Notes: generated by a model not told the origin, from the sequence alone. Positions 51,909 to 60,576 are shown, numbered from the stretch's first letter. The stretch is DNA of 64,000 nucleotides from RPQJ01 sp963707145 (GCA_963707145.1 CAVPOQ010000003.1:310001-374000); one strand, 5' to 3'. Translations and numbers: made by a program.

Positions 51909-52556
51909 TCAGTCGAGCAGTGGCTTCAGGCTTCGGTCGATGGCCTCGCGGGCCCGGAAGATCCGCGAGCGCACGGTGCCCACCGGGCAGTCCATGGCTT
52001 GCGCGATCTCCTCGTAACTCAGTCCCTCGATCTCGCGCAGGATGATGGCCGTGCGCAGGTCCTCGGGCAGGTCGGCGACCGCGCGGTTCACCGTCTGGTG
52101 GATCTCGTCGGTCAGCGCCGCCGCCTCGGGCGTGTCGCCGTGGCGCATGCGCGACTCGACCGCGGTCTGCTCCGACTCGCTCAGGTCGGCCTCGTAGTCG
52201 AGCGGACGCCGCTGGCGCGACGCCATGGTGTTGCGCGCGGTATTCACGGCGATGCGGTACAACCACGTATAGAACGCACTGTCCCCGCGGAAGGACGCGA
52301 TGGCCCGGTAGGCCTTGACGAAGGCTTCCTGGGCGACGTCCTCGGCCTCCGCCGGATCACGCAGCAACCGTGCCACCAGCTTCACGACCTTGTGCTGGTA
52401 CCTCAGCACCAGCAGGTCGAACGCACCTCGCTCGCCCCGCTGGACCCGCCTGACGAGTTCCAGATCGCTCTGTTCGACTCCGGACCCCGGACGCTCGTCG
52501 CCCGCTGTGGGCTCAGGCGGTCCAGTAGACCCGTCGGGTGGAGGAAAGTTCGCCAT
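51909..52556 (-). CDS. rpoE: RNA polymerase sigma-E factor RpoE/AlgU
   Basis: The ECF sigma factor for envelope stress. An N-terminal Pro/Gly-rich extension (residues about 1-30) precedes region 2 (LVRRVQRGERGAFDLLVLRY; DVAQEAFVKAYRAIASFRG; SAFYTWLYRIAVNTARN, diagnostic for RpoE/AlgU) and region 4 (DLPEDLRTAIILREIEGLSY; CPVGTVRSRIFRAREAI). ATG 52556 or ATG 52565 are both possible starts. It is followed by rseA-rseB-rseC and preceded by the sdh/ygfX run, from which a 20-bp palindrome separates it. Confidence 0.96.
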   Translation of the reverse strand: MANFPPPDGSTGPPEPTAGDERPGSGVEQSDLELVRRVQRGERGAFDLLVLRYQHKVVKLVARLLRDPAEAEDVAQEAFVKAYRAIASFRGDSAFYTWLYRIAVNTARNTMASRQRRPLDYEADLSESEQTAVESRMRHGDTPEAAALTDEIHQTVNRAVADLPEDLRTAIILREIEGLSYEEIAQAMDCPVGTVRSRIFRAREAIDRSLKPLLD

Positions 52557-52590
52557 GGGCTGCATCGTTCGGCCGGCGCGCGGCGGCCGC

Positions 52591-53013
52591 TCAGCGGACG
52601 GCCGTCCGCTGCCCGGCCACGAGACCCACGCGCAGGGCGCGCAGCGCCTCGCAGGGCAGGTCCGCCGGCGTGAGCCACAGCGTGCCCGGGCGTCCGCCGG
52701 CCTGCCCGGCGCCCTGCCAGTGCAGCACGACCGAGCGGCCCAGCACGCGCGATCCCTCGCCCGTCACCGGCACGATTGCGCCGCCGCTTTCAAATACCAG
52801 CGCCACGCCCTCGACGCCCGCTGTCACGTGGCGCGGCCGCCGGCGCGTGCGCAGCCACTGCCACAGCAGCAGGCCGGCGCCCGTCGCCAGGCCGAGCCCG
52901 GCAGGCGCCTCCGGGTGGCGCGTGAGCATGGCTTCGATCGCCGGTACGCAGGCGAGTGCCAGCGCGACCGTGATTCGGTCGGCGAGCAGCCGTTGCGGAA
53001 GCTCATGGGTCAT
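52591..53013 (-). CDS. ygfX: YgfX-family inner-membrane protein
   Basis: A 140-residue protein with two adjacent N-terminal membrane helices (ITVALALACVPAIEAM; GLGLATGAGLLLWQWL) and a soluble C-terminal part (GSRVLGRSVVLHWQGAGQAG; TLWLTPADLPCEALRALRVG), the YgfX pattern. It overlaps sdhE (ygfY) by 11 bases, the same ygfY-ygfX order as in E. coli, where the pair was once described as the toxin-antitoxin CptBA. The stronger evidence for sdhE is complex II flavinylation, so a toxin role here is not assumed. Confidence 0.8.
   Translation of the reverse strand: MTHELPQRLLADRITVALALACVPAIEAMLTRHPEAPAGLGLATGAGLLLWQWLRTRRRPRHVTAGVEGVALVFESGGAIVPVTGEGSRVLGRSVVLHWQGAGQAGGRPGTLWLTPADLPCEALRALRVGLVAGQRTAVR
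52592..52611. promoter_or_regulatory. 20-bp perfect palindrome between ygfX and rpoE
   Basis: CAGCGGACGGCCGTCCGCTG is fully self-complementary and contains two bases of the ygfX stop codon. It lies about 35 bases upstream of the rpoE start. It could form a hairpin in the read-through mRNA or bind a dimeric regulator. There is no T-tract, so ordinary Rho-independent termination is unlikely. Confidence 0.75.
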
Positions 53014-53248
53014 GGCGGATCCTGGCGATCAGGTGGCGCAGCGCGTCGTCCGCAGGACGCTCGCCGCCGAGAAGATACCCGAAGAGTTCCGGGTCCTGCA
53101 GGTCGAGTAAGCGCGCGAACGCCTCGCGCTCGAGCGTTGCCGCCACTGGGTAGTCGTGCTCCAGGTAGCGCGCCAGCAGCACGTCGAGCTCCTTCATGCC
53201 CCGCCGGCAGTGCCACCGCAGCCGGGCCAGCGTCCGGGCATCCCCCAC
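53003..53248 (-). CDS. sdhE: Succinate dehydrogenase flavinylation factor SdhE
   Basis: SdhE (YgfY) assists covalent FAD attachment to SdhA. The 81-residue protein reads RLRWHCRRGMKELDVLLARY, with the RGM(K/R)ELD signature that contacts SdhA, then LLDLQDPELFGYLLGGERPA. The GTG start at 53248 includes the family N-terminus; the internal ATG at RGM would remove it. It lies 32 bases after sdhB, so complex II genes and their maturation factor are cotranscribed. Confidence 0.93.
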   Translation of the reverse strand: MGDARTLARLRWHCRRGMKELDVLLARYLEHDYPVAATLEREAFARLLDLQDPELFGYLLGGERPADDALRHLIARIRHDP

Positions 53249-53280
53249 GTCGGGCCCCGGACCGTCGGGGGCGGACCCGC

Positions 53281-54063
53281 TCAGTGCTGCCGCTCCGCGA
53301 CCAGCTTCTTGATCTCCGCGATCGCCTTGGCCGGGTTGAGGTCCTTCGGACAGGCCTGCGCGCAGTTCATGATCGTGTGACAGCGGTAGAGGCGGAACGG
53401 ATCCTCGAGCTCGTCGAGGCGCTCGCCGGTGGCCTCGTCGCGCGTGTCGATGATCCAGCGGTAGGCGGCGAGCAGGGCCGCGGGGCCGAGGTAGCGGTCG
53501 CTGTTCCACCAGTAGGAGGGGCAGCTCGTCGAGCAGCATGCGCAGAGAATGCAGGCCGAGGGCCGGTCGATCTTCTCCTGGTCCTCCTTGGACTGAAGGC
53601 GCTCGCGGTCCGGCGGCGCCGGCGTGCGGGTCTGCAGCCAGGGCTTCACCGAGGCGTACTGGGCGTAGAAATGCGTGAGATCGGGCACGAGGTCCTTGAT
53701 CACCGGCATGTGAGGCAGCGGGTAGATCTTCACCTCGCCACGGATCTCGGCAGTCGCCTTGGTGCAGGCGAGCGTATTGACGCCGTCGATGTTCATCGCG
53801 CAGGAGCCGCAGATGCCCTCGCGGCAGGAGCGGCGGAAGGTCAGCGTCGCGTCGACTTCGTTCTTGATCTTGATCAGCGCGTCGAGAACCATCGGTCCAC
53901 ACGAGCCCATGTCCACCTGGTAGGTGTCCATCCGCGGCGTCTCGCCCGAGTCCGGGTCGAAGCGGTAGATGCGGAACGTGCGGACGTCCTTCGCGCCGGC
54001 CGGCGCCGGATGCGCCCTGCCCGGCCCGACCCTGGAATTCTCCGGCAACCTGAACTGCGCCAT
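53281..54063 (-). CDS. sdhB: Succinate dehydrogenase iron-sulfur subunit
   Basis: SdhB carries electrons from the flavin to quinone. The 260-residue protein has a 2Fe-2S cluster motif in CREGICGSCAMNIDG plus downstream Cys in TLAC, then 4Fe-4S and 3Fe-4S ligands in CILCACCSTSCPSYWW and CHTIMNCAQACPKDLNP. A short extra N-terminal stretch (residues 5-25) precedes the first strand, RTFRIYRFDPD. It follows sdhA by 45 bases. Confidence 0.97.
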   Translation of the reverse strand: MAQFRLPENSRVGPGRAHPAPAGAKDVRTFRIYRFDPDSGETPRMDTYQVDMGSCGPMVLDALIKIKNEVDATLTFRRSCREGICGSCAMNIDGVNTLACTKATAEIRGEVKIYPLPHMPVIKDLVPDLTHFYAQYASVKPWLQTRTPAPPDRERLQSKEDQEKIDRPSACILCACCSTSCPSYWWNSDRYLGPAALLAAYRWIIDTRDEATGERLDELEDPFRLYRCHTIMNCAQACPKDLNPAKAIAEIKKLVAERQH

Positions 54064-54108
54064 GTCCCGCGTTTCCTCTTCTTTTCGTCCGGTCTCGCGC
54101 CCCGGAAC

Positions 54109-55893
54109 TCAGTACGTCCGCGCCTTCGGCGGGATCGACTCGACGTCGCCCGTGAGCGTGTTGAGATGCACGGGCCGGTAGTCGATGCACACCCGGCCGG
54201 AGCCGTCCTCCCATGCGAGCGTGTGCTTGAGCCACTCGCGGTCGTCGCGATCCTTGCAGTCCTCGCGCGCGTGAGCGCCGCGACTCTCCTTGCGATTCTC
54301 GGCCGAGTGCATCGTCACCAGCGCCTGCCCGAGCAGGTTGTCGAGTTCGAGCGTCTCGATGAGGTCAGTGTTCCAGACCAACGAGCGGTCGCTCACCCGC
54401 ACGTCCGCGAACGAGGCGTGCACCGCGGCGAGCTTCGCGACGCCCTCGGCGAGCGACTCGCCGGTGCGGAACACGGCGGCGTGATTCTGCATCACCCGCT
54501 GCATGTCGAGACGGATCTCGGCGGTGCGGCGCGAGCCGGCGGCGTTGCGCAAGCGCTCGAGGCGGCTCACCGCAAGCTCGCCCGCGTCCTTCGGCAACGC
54601 CTTGTGCGTCGCGCCGGGCCGGGTCGTGGCCGCACAGTGGCGTGCCGCTTCGCGACCGAACACCACCAGGTCGAGCAACGAGTTGGAACCGAGGCGGTTC
54701 GCACCGTGCACCGACACGCAGGCCGCCTCGCCCACCGCCATCAGGCCCGGGACCACCGCGTCGGGGTTGCCGTCGCGCAGCGTCACCACCTCACCGTGCA
54801 CGTTGCAGGGGATGCCGCCCATGTTGTAGTGCACCGTGGGCAGCACCGGGATCGGCTCGCGATTCACGTCGACGCCGGCGAAGATGCGCGCGGTCTCGGC
54901 GATGCCCGGCAGCCGCTCCTTGATCACGTCCGGGCCGAGGTGCTCGAGGTGCAGGTGGATGTGGTCCTTGTGCTCGCCGACGCCGCGGCCCTCGCGGATC
55001 TCGATGGTCATCGAGCGGCTCACCACGTCGCGCGAAGCGAGGTCCTTGGCGTTCGGCGCGTAGCGTTCCATGAAGCGCTCGCCCGCGGAGTTGCTCAGAT
55101 ACCCGCCTTCGCCGCGCGAACCCTCGGTGATCAGGCAGCCGGCGCCGTAGATGCCGGTCGGGTGGAACTGCACGAATTCCATGTCCTGCAGCGGCAGGCC
55201 GGCCCGCAGCACCATGCCGCCGCCGTCGCCGGTGCAGGTGTGCGCCGACGTGCAGGAGAAGTAGGCGCGGCCGTAGCCGCCCGTGGCGAGGATCACCTTC
55301 TGAGCGCGGAAGCGGTGCAGCGTGCCCTCCGCCATGTCGAGCGCCACGACCCCGCGGCAGGCACCGTCCTCCATGATCAGGTCGATCGCGAAGAACTCGA
55401 TGAAGAAGCGGGCGTCGTGCTTGAGCGCCTGCTGGTAGAGCGTGTGCAGCATCGCGTGTCCGGTGCGGTCGGCCGCGGCGCAGGTGCGCTGGGCGATGCC
55501 TTTGCCGTAGTGCGTGGTCATGCCGCCGAAGGGACGCTGGTAGATCCGGCCGTCCTCGGTGCGCGAGAACGGCAACCCGTAGTGCTCGAGCTCGAGGATC
55601 GCCGCCGGCGCCTCCTTGGTCATGAACTCGATGGCGTCCTGGTCGCCGAGCCAGTCCGACCCCTTGATGGTGTCGTAGAAGTGGAAGCGCCAGTCGTCCT
55701 CACCCATGTTGCCGAGCGCGGCACTGATGCCACCTTGCGCCGCCACCGTGTGGCTGCGGGTCGGGAAGACCTTGGTGAGGCAGGCGGTGGAGAGCCCCGC
55801 CTGGGCGAGGCCGAAAGTGGCGCGCAGTCCGGCGCCGCCGGCGCCGACCACGACGACGTCGTAGCTGTGGTCCGTGAACGTGTAGTCGCTCAT
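54109..55893 (-). CDS. sdhA: Succinate dehydrogenase flavoprotein subunit
   Basis: The catalytic subunit of complex II. The 594-residue protein begins DYTFTDHSYDVVVVGAGGAG (FAD-binding GxGxxG), has the FAD-linked His in TRSHTVAAQGGISAALGN, the active-site segments YQRPFGGMTTHYGKGIAQRT and HPTGIYGAGCLITEGSRGEG, and GLMAVGEAACVSVHGANRLG. ATG 55893 overlaps the sdhD stop (ATGA). The operon order sdhC-D-A-B is standard. Confidence 0.98.
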   Translation of the reverse strand: MSDYTFTDHSYDVVVVGAGGAGLRATFGLAQAGLSTACLTKVFPTRSHTVAAQGGISAALGNMGEDDWRFHFYDTIKGSDWLGDQDAIEFMTKEAPAAILELEHYGLPFSRTEDGRIYQRPFGGMTTHYGKGIAQRTCAAADRTGHAMLHTLYQQALKHDARFFIEFFAIDLIMEDGACRGVVALDMAEGTLHRFRAQKVILATGGYGRAYFSCTSAHTCTGDGGGMVLRAGLPLQDMEFVQFHPTGIYGAGCLITEGSRGEGGYLSNSAGERFMERYAPNAKDLASRDVVSRSMTIEIREGRGVGEHKDHIHLHLEHLGPDVIKERLPGIAETARIFAGVDVNREPIPVLPTVHYNMGGIPCNVHGEVVTLRDGNPDAVVPGLMAVGEAACVSVHGANRLGSNSLLDLVVFGREAARHCAATTRPGATHKALPKDAGELAVSRLERLRNAAGSRRTAEIRLDMQRVMQNHAAVFRTGESLAEGVAKLAAVHASFADVRVSDRSLVWNTDLIETLELDNLLGQALVTMHSAENRKESRGAHAREDCKDRDDREWLKHTLAWEDGSGRVCIDYRPVHLNTLTGDVESIPPKARTY

Positions 55894-56276
55894 GCGGCGG
55901 CTCCGAAGACGATGCGCAGCACGGCGAGCACGCCGATCACGGCGGCGACGGCGAGCGCAAACTTGACGGCGATCAGCACGGCCGTGCGCGTGCCCTTGTC
56001 GGCCACGTAGTCCTCGACCACGACCTGCAGCCCCAGCAACGCGTGCCAGGCGGCGCTGAGCACCAGCAGCACGGCGAGCGCCGAGCTCACGGGGGACGAC
56101 AGCCACGCGACGACCCGCGCATGCGAGGCACCGCCCAGCGTGGCGAACGAGAACACGAGCCACAGGCCCAGCAGCACCAGCGCCACGGCCGTGACGCGCT
56201 GGGCGTACCAGTGGTCCGACCCGCCCCTCGCCGAGCCGAGGCCCGTCACGCGGCGCAGCGGACTGCGCAGGCTCAT
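55890..56276 (-). CDS. sdhD: Succinate dehydrogenase membrane anchor subunit SdhD
   Basis: A 128-residue three-helix membrane protein (AQRVTAVALVLLGLWLVFSF; SALAVLLVLSAAWHALLGLQ; VLIAVKFALAVAAVIGVLAV). It has the heme- and quinone-site His in SAAWHALLGL and the conserved VVVEDYVADKGTR. It overlaps sdhC (ATGA) and sdhA (ATGA). Confidence 0.95.
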   Translation of the reverse strand: MSLRSPLRRVTGLGSARGGSDHWYAQRVTAVALVLLGLWLVFSFATLGGASHARVVAWLSSPVSSALAVLLVLSAAWHALLGLQVVVEDYVADKGTRTAVLIAVKFALAVAAVIGVLAVLRIVFGAAA

Positions 56277-56667
56277 GCCGCACCTCCCAGGCCCGCGCGT
56301 GCCGCGAACCACACCAGCAGCGCGAGTCCCACGGCGCCTGCCGCGGTGAGGTAGGCGCTCTTGCGCGCGGTCGCGAGCTCGAAGCCGTGGCCCATGTCGA
56401 AGAACAGGTGGCGGATGCCGTTCAGCAGGTGGTAGCAGAACGCGAAGGCGGCCCCGAACAGCAGGACCTGCAGCGGCCAGGAACTGAGCACGCCGAGCGC
56501 GTGCGCATAGCGCTCGGGCCCGCCCGCGACCGCCGCCAGCCAGTAGACCAGCAGGAAGAAGCCGAGGCTCAGGAGCACGCCGGTGATCCGATGCAGGATG
56601 GACAGCGTGTTCGTGTACTGCCATCGGTAGTGCATGAACGGGGACAGCGGACGGGCGCGCTGGGCCA
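56273..56667 (-). CDS. sdhC: Succinate dehydrogenase cytochrome b556 subunit SdhC
   Basis: A 131-residue three-helix membrane protein: RPLSPFMHYRWQYTNTLSIL with the signature SILHRITG, then LGFFLLVYWLAAVAGG, the heme-ligand helix AFCYHLLNGIRHLFFDMG, and a C-terminal helix. It starts at ATG 56667, 26 bases after the SDHAF4-like gene, and heads the sdhCDAB block. Confidence 0.96.
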
Positions 56668-56693
56668 TGATGATTTTCTCCGGCGGCTCGCCG

Positions 56694-56876
56694 CTAGAAG
56701 TCGATGCAGCGACCGCCCTTCTCCCAGTCGCCGTAGCGGGTCGGATCCGGGCCCTCGCGGCCCCCGATCTCGCGCGGCAGGGACGCCGGCTTCGGATCCG
56801 CGGGTGGCGTGGCTGGGACGGTGTCGGCGGTGGGTGACCCGGGCTGATCTTGCTGCGGTGCATTCAATTCGGTCAC
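56694..56876 (-). CDS. DUF1674/SDHAF4-like complex II assembly factor
   Basis: A 60-residue protein from GTG 56876 whose N-terminal half is disordered and Pro/Thr-rich. The C-terminal half carries LPREIGGREGPDPTRYGDWE followed by KGGRCIDF, the DUF1674/Sdh8 signature (EIGG-x-x-GPEPTRYGDWE). The mitochondrial homologue SDHAF4 binds flavinated SdhA and protects it before assembly with SdhB. Lying first in the sdh operon, 26 bases before sdhC, it is probably dedicated to complex II here. It is short enough to be missed by automated annotation. Confidence 0.9.
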   Translation of the reverse strand: MTELNAPQQDQPGSPTADTVPATPPADPKPASLPREIGGREGPDPTRYGDWEKGGRCIDF

Positions 56877-57022
56877 AGGCGAAGTCTGCCAGATCCTTGC
56901 GCGCCGCACCATCGTACATCCGCGGTCAAATCTGCTTTCGAAACAGGCATTTGCTTCTGCCGGCGAACGGACTCCGGACATCGCGCCGGGAGCCGCGCCG
57001 GCCGCTAGACTGCTGCCCAGCC

Positions 57023-57912
57023 ATGACCCATGCAAACCCTCTGGAACATCCGACGGCCCTGCCCTTCCTGGGCGTCCTGCGCCTGGACGGGCCGGACGCG
57101 GCGTCCTTCCTCCAGGGCCAGGTGACCCACGACACCGGGCTGCTGGTGGACGGCCGCACGCTGCTGGCCGCCTGCAATACACCTCAGGGACGCGTCGTGG
57201 CGCTCCCCCGCTTGCGCCAGCACGGTGACTCGGTGCTCGCACTGCTGCCTGCCGAGCTGGTCGAGCCGCTGGCGGCGCGCCTCAGGCGATTCGTGCTGCG
57301 CGCGAAGGTCCGCCTCGAGCCGGCGTCGACCTCGTGGCGGTGGCCCTGGCAGGCGTGTCGGACTCAACGGTCGACGAGATCGCCGCCGGCTCCGACGGGA
57401 TCTGTTTCGACTATGCACCGGGTCGCCGCGTGCTGCTTGTGCCGCGCCAGACGGCTGCGAGCCTGTCAGCGTCGATGCCGGGCGGCGCCGCCCGCAGGGT
57501 CGAGGACGCATGGTGGCTCGCGGACATCGCCGCCGGACTGCCGCAGGTGTTCGCGGCGAGTAGCGAGGCCTTCGTGCCGCAGATGCTCAATCTCGACCGG
57601 CTCGACGCCATCAGCTTCACCAAGGGCTGCTACACCGGGCAGGAGATCGTCGCCCGCACCCAGCACCTCGGGCGCATCAAGCGGCGCACCGCGCGCCTGC
57701 GACTGCCGCCGGGACCGGCGCTGGCACCGCTCGCCGGGTTGACGCTCGAGGGCGCCAAGGTGGCCGAGGTGGTGATGAGCGCACCGTGCGACGGCGGCGT
57801 GGAACTGCTGGCGGTCACGAGCCTCGAGGCCTGGGGTCGCCCGCTTCAGGCCGCGGACGGTCGCGAGGCCATGCCGCTGGAGTTGCCCTACGAGGTGACT
57901 GCGACCGCCTAG
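57023..57912 (+). CDS. ygfZ: Folate-binding Fe-S protein YgfZ (one frameshift)
   Basis: YgfZ (IBA57 family) uses tetrahydrofolate and helps maintain Fe-S enzymes. The N-terminal part MTHANPLEHPTALPFLGVLR and FLQGQVTHDTGLL is in one frame. After a slip near 57320-57338 the rest continues, with the invariant motif KGCYTGQEIVART in FTKGCYTGQEIVARTQHLG, whose Cys is required in E. coli. The span is one base off a multiple of three. Its TAG and the lysS TAG share the sequence CTAG at 57909-57912. It is divergent from the sdh operon, whose Fe-S subunit may benefit from it (inference). Confidence 0.93.
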
Positions 57913-59405
57913 CCTTCCGGTCGCATGTGCGGGAACAGCACCACGTCGCGGATCGACGGTTGGTCGGTGAACAGCATCACGAGGCGGTCGACGCCGATGC
58001 CCAGGCCCGCGGTCGGCGGCAGGCCGTACTCGAGCGCGCGGATGTAGTCCGCGTCGTAGAACATCGCCTCCTCGTCGCCGCTGCTCTTGCGCGCGGCCTG
58101 CTCGCGGAAGCGCGCCGCCTGGTCGTCGGGGTCATTGAGCTCGGAGAAGCCGTTGGCGAGTTCGCGGCCGCCGACGAAGAACTCGAAGCGGTCCGTGATG
58201 AACGGATCGGAGTCGTTGCGCCGCGCGAGCGGCGAGACCTCCGCCGGGTAGGCGTAGACGAAGGTCGGCTGCCTGAGACTCTCCTCGGCGGTCCGCTCGA
58301 AGATCTCGATCTGCAGCTTGCCGGGACCGTCGCCTGCCGCGGGCGCGATGCCGAGCCGCGTGCACACGCCGCGCAGGTACTCGAGGTCGCGCAGGCGCGC
58401 GCGCTCGATGCCGGGGTTGAAGTGCACCACGAGGTCCTCGACCGTGACGCGCCGGAAGGCAGTGCCGAAGTCGTAGGTGTCGCCCTGGCAGGTCACCAGC
58501 CGCGTGCCGAGCAGCGAGTCGGCGAGGCCCTGGAACATCCGTTCGACGAGGTCCATCAGGTCGCGGTAGTCCGCGTAGGCCTGGTAGAGCTCGAGCATCG
58601 TGAACTCGGGGTTGTGCCGCGTCGACAGTCCCTCGTTGCGGAAGTTGCGGTTGAGTTCGTAGACCCGCTCGAAGCCGCCCACGACGAGGCGCTTGAGGTA
58701 CAGCTCCGGCGCGACCCGCAGGTACATGTCCACGTCGAGCGCGTTGTGGTGCGTGACGAAGGGCTTCGCCACCGCGCCGCCCGGGATCACCTGCATCATC
58801 GGCGTCTCGACCTCCATGAAGTCGAGCGCCTCGAGGAAGCTGCGCAGGTACTGGACGATGCGGGTGCGGCGCACGAACACCTCGCGGCTCGCGTCGCTCA
58901 TGATCAGGTCCACGTAGCGCTGCCGGTAGCGGCTCTCGACGTCGGCGAGGCCGTGCCACTTGTCGGGCAGCGGCCGCAGCGATTTCACGAGCAGGCGCAG
59001 CCGCTCGACCTTCACCGTGAGCTCGCCGGTCCTGGTCTTGAACAGCGTGCCCACCGCGCCCACGACGTCGCCGACGTCCCAGCCCTTGAACTCCTCGTAG
59101 GTGGTGCCGAGCGCGTCCTGCTGCAGGAATAGCTGCATGAGCCCGCTGCGGTCCTTGAGCTTGGCGAAGCTCGCCTTGCCCATCACGCGCTTGAACATCA
59201 TGCGGCCGGCGATGCTCACGCGGACCGGGTGCGCGTCGAACCACTCGGGCGGGTGGCTGCCCCAGGCGAGGTGCAGCTGCTCCGCGGTCGCGTCGCGGCG
59301 GAAGTCGTTCGGGAACGCGCCACCTCGCTCGCGCAGCCGCTCGAGCTTCGCGCGCCGCTCCGCGATCAGGTGGTTGATCTCCGCGTCCGGCTTCTCTTCG
59401 CTCAT
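57909..59405 (-). CDS. lysS: Lysyl-tRNA synthetase (class II)
   Basis: Charges tRNA-Lys. The 498-residue class II enzyme has an N-terminal OB-fold anticodon-binding domain (VSIAGRMMFKRVMGKASFAK) and catalytic motifs 1 (FMEVETPMMQVIPGGAVAKP), 2 (FRNEGLSTRHNPEFTMLELY) and 3 (GLGIGVDRLVMLFTD). It starts one base after the prfB stop, the conserved prfB-lysS pair. Confidence 0.98.
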   Translation of the reverse strand: MSEEKPDAEINHLIAERRAKLERLRERGGAFPNDFRRDATAEQLHLAWGSHPPEWFDAHPVRVSIAGRMMFKRVMGKASFAKLKDRSGLMQLFLQQDALGTTYEEFKGWDVGDVVGAVGTLFKTRTGELTVKVERLRLLVKSLRPLPDKWHGLADVESRYRQRYVDLIMSDASREVFVRRTRIVQYLRSFLEALDFMEVETPMMQVIPGGAVAKPFVTHHNALDVDMYLRVAPELYLKRLVVGGFERVYELNRNFRNEGLSTRHNPEFTMLELYQAYADYRDLMDLVERMFQGLADSLLGTRLVTCQGDTYDFGTAFRRVTVEDLVVHFNPGIERARLRDLEYLRGVCTRLGIAPAAGDGPGKLQIEIFERTAEESLRQPTFVYAYPAEVSPLARRNDSDPFITDRFEFFVGGRELANGFSELNDPDDQAARFREQAARKSSGDEEAMFYDADYIRALEYGLPPTAGLGIGVDRLVMLFTDQPSIRDVVLFPHMRPEG

Positions 59406-59406
59406 G

Positions 59407-60502
59407 TCACAGCCCCTGCTTCAGGCTCGCTGCAAGGAACTCGTCGAGGTCCCCGTCGAGCACCGCCGTGGTATTGCCGATCTCGACCCCGGTGCGGAGA
59501 TCCTTGATGCGCGACTGGTCGAGCACGTAGGAGCGGATCTGGTTGCCCCAGCTCACGTCCGACTTCGCATCCTCGAGCACCTTGGCCGCGGCGTTGCGCT
59601 TGTTGACCTCGAGCTCATAGAGCTTGGCCTTCAGCATCTTCATCGCGGTCGAGCGGTTCTTGTGCTGGCTGCGCTCGCTCTGGCAGGCCACCACGATGCC
59701 CGAGGGCAGGTGGCGCAGGCGCACCGCCGACTCGGTCTTGTTGACGTGCTGCCCGCCGGCGCCGCTCGAGCGGTAGACATCCATCTCGATGTCGGCCGGG
59801 TTCAGGTCGATGTTGATGTCGTCGTCGACCTCGGGGGAAACGAACACCGAGGCGAACGAGGTATGGCGGCGCGCGTTGGAGTCGAAGGGGCTCTTGCGCA
59901 CCAGCCGGTGCACGCCGGTCTCGGTGCGCAGCCAGCCGTAGGCGTACTCGCCCTCGAAGCGGATCGAGCAGCTCTTGATGCCGGCGACCTCGCCGTCGCT
60001 GATGTCGGTCACCTCGGTCCTGAAGCCGCGCTTGTCCGCCCAGCGCAGGTACATGCGCATCAGCATCTGCGCCCAGTCCTGCGCCTCGGTGCCGCCGGCG
60101 CCGGCCTGGATGTCGAGGAAGCAGTGGTGCGAGTCCATCTCGCCCGGGAACATGCGCTGGAACTCGAGGCGGGCAACCTCGGCCTCGAGCCGGCCCACGT
60201 CCCGCTGCACGGAGTCGACCATGCCCGCGTCGGACTCGGCATCGGCGAGCTCGAGCAGCTCGCCGGCCTCGCCGATGCCGGAGTGCAGTCGCTCCAGCGT
60301 GTCCACCACGCCCTCGAGCCTGGTGCGCTCGCGGCCGAGTTCCTGGGCCCGCTCCGGGTTGTTCCACACGCCGGGATCCTCGAGTTCCCGGAGCACCTCG
60401 GTCAGACGCTCGCGACGACCTTCGTAGTCAAAGAAACCCCCTGAGCGCCGCGCAGCGCTGCGTGAGGTCCTCGAGGGAGCGACGGATCGGGTTGGTTTCC
60501 AT
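59407..60502 (-). CDS. prfB: Peptide chain release factor 2 with programmed +1 frameshift
   Basis: RF2 recognises UGA and UAA. The short first frame from ATG 60502 reads METNPIRRSLEDLTQRCAAL, then RGFL and an in-frame UGA. A +1 shift continues DYEGRRERLTEVLRELEDPG. The body contains the specificity-loop SPF in VRKSPFDSNARRHTSF and the catalytic GGQ in SSGAGGQHVNKTESAVRLRH. The recoding signal is intact, so this break is biological, unlike the other frameshifts in the window. It is followed by lysS. Confidence 0.98.
60428..60442 (-). promoter_or_regulatory. prfB: prfB +1 recoding site
   Basis: On the minus strand the sequence is AGGGGG-TTT-CTT-TGA-C, with a Shine-Dalgarno-like AGGGGG positioned before the slippery CTT and the stop TGA followed by C. 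This is the classic RF2 autoregulatory frameshift: low RF2 lets ribosomes slip and make more RF2. Confidence 0.97.
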
Positions 60503-60576
60503 TCGACGGCCGGTGCTGGTTCGCGACGGCCGGCGAGTCTATCACGGCCGATCCGCCCGGCCGGAGGACCGCGGGC

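Noticed and set aside
52591..53248. sdhE-ygfX as a CptBA toxin-antitoxin system
   Set aside because: The labels derive from early E. coli work. SdhE has a solid role in SdhA flavinylation and here sits in the sdh operon, so a toxin-antitoxin call is not supported.
60428..60430. Stop codon in prfB as a sequencing error
   Set aside because: All elements of the known RF2 recoding site are present, so the stop is functional.
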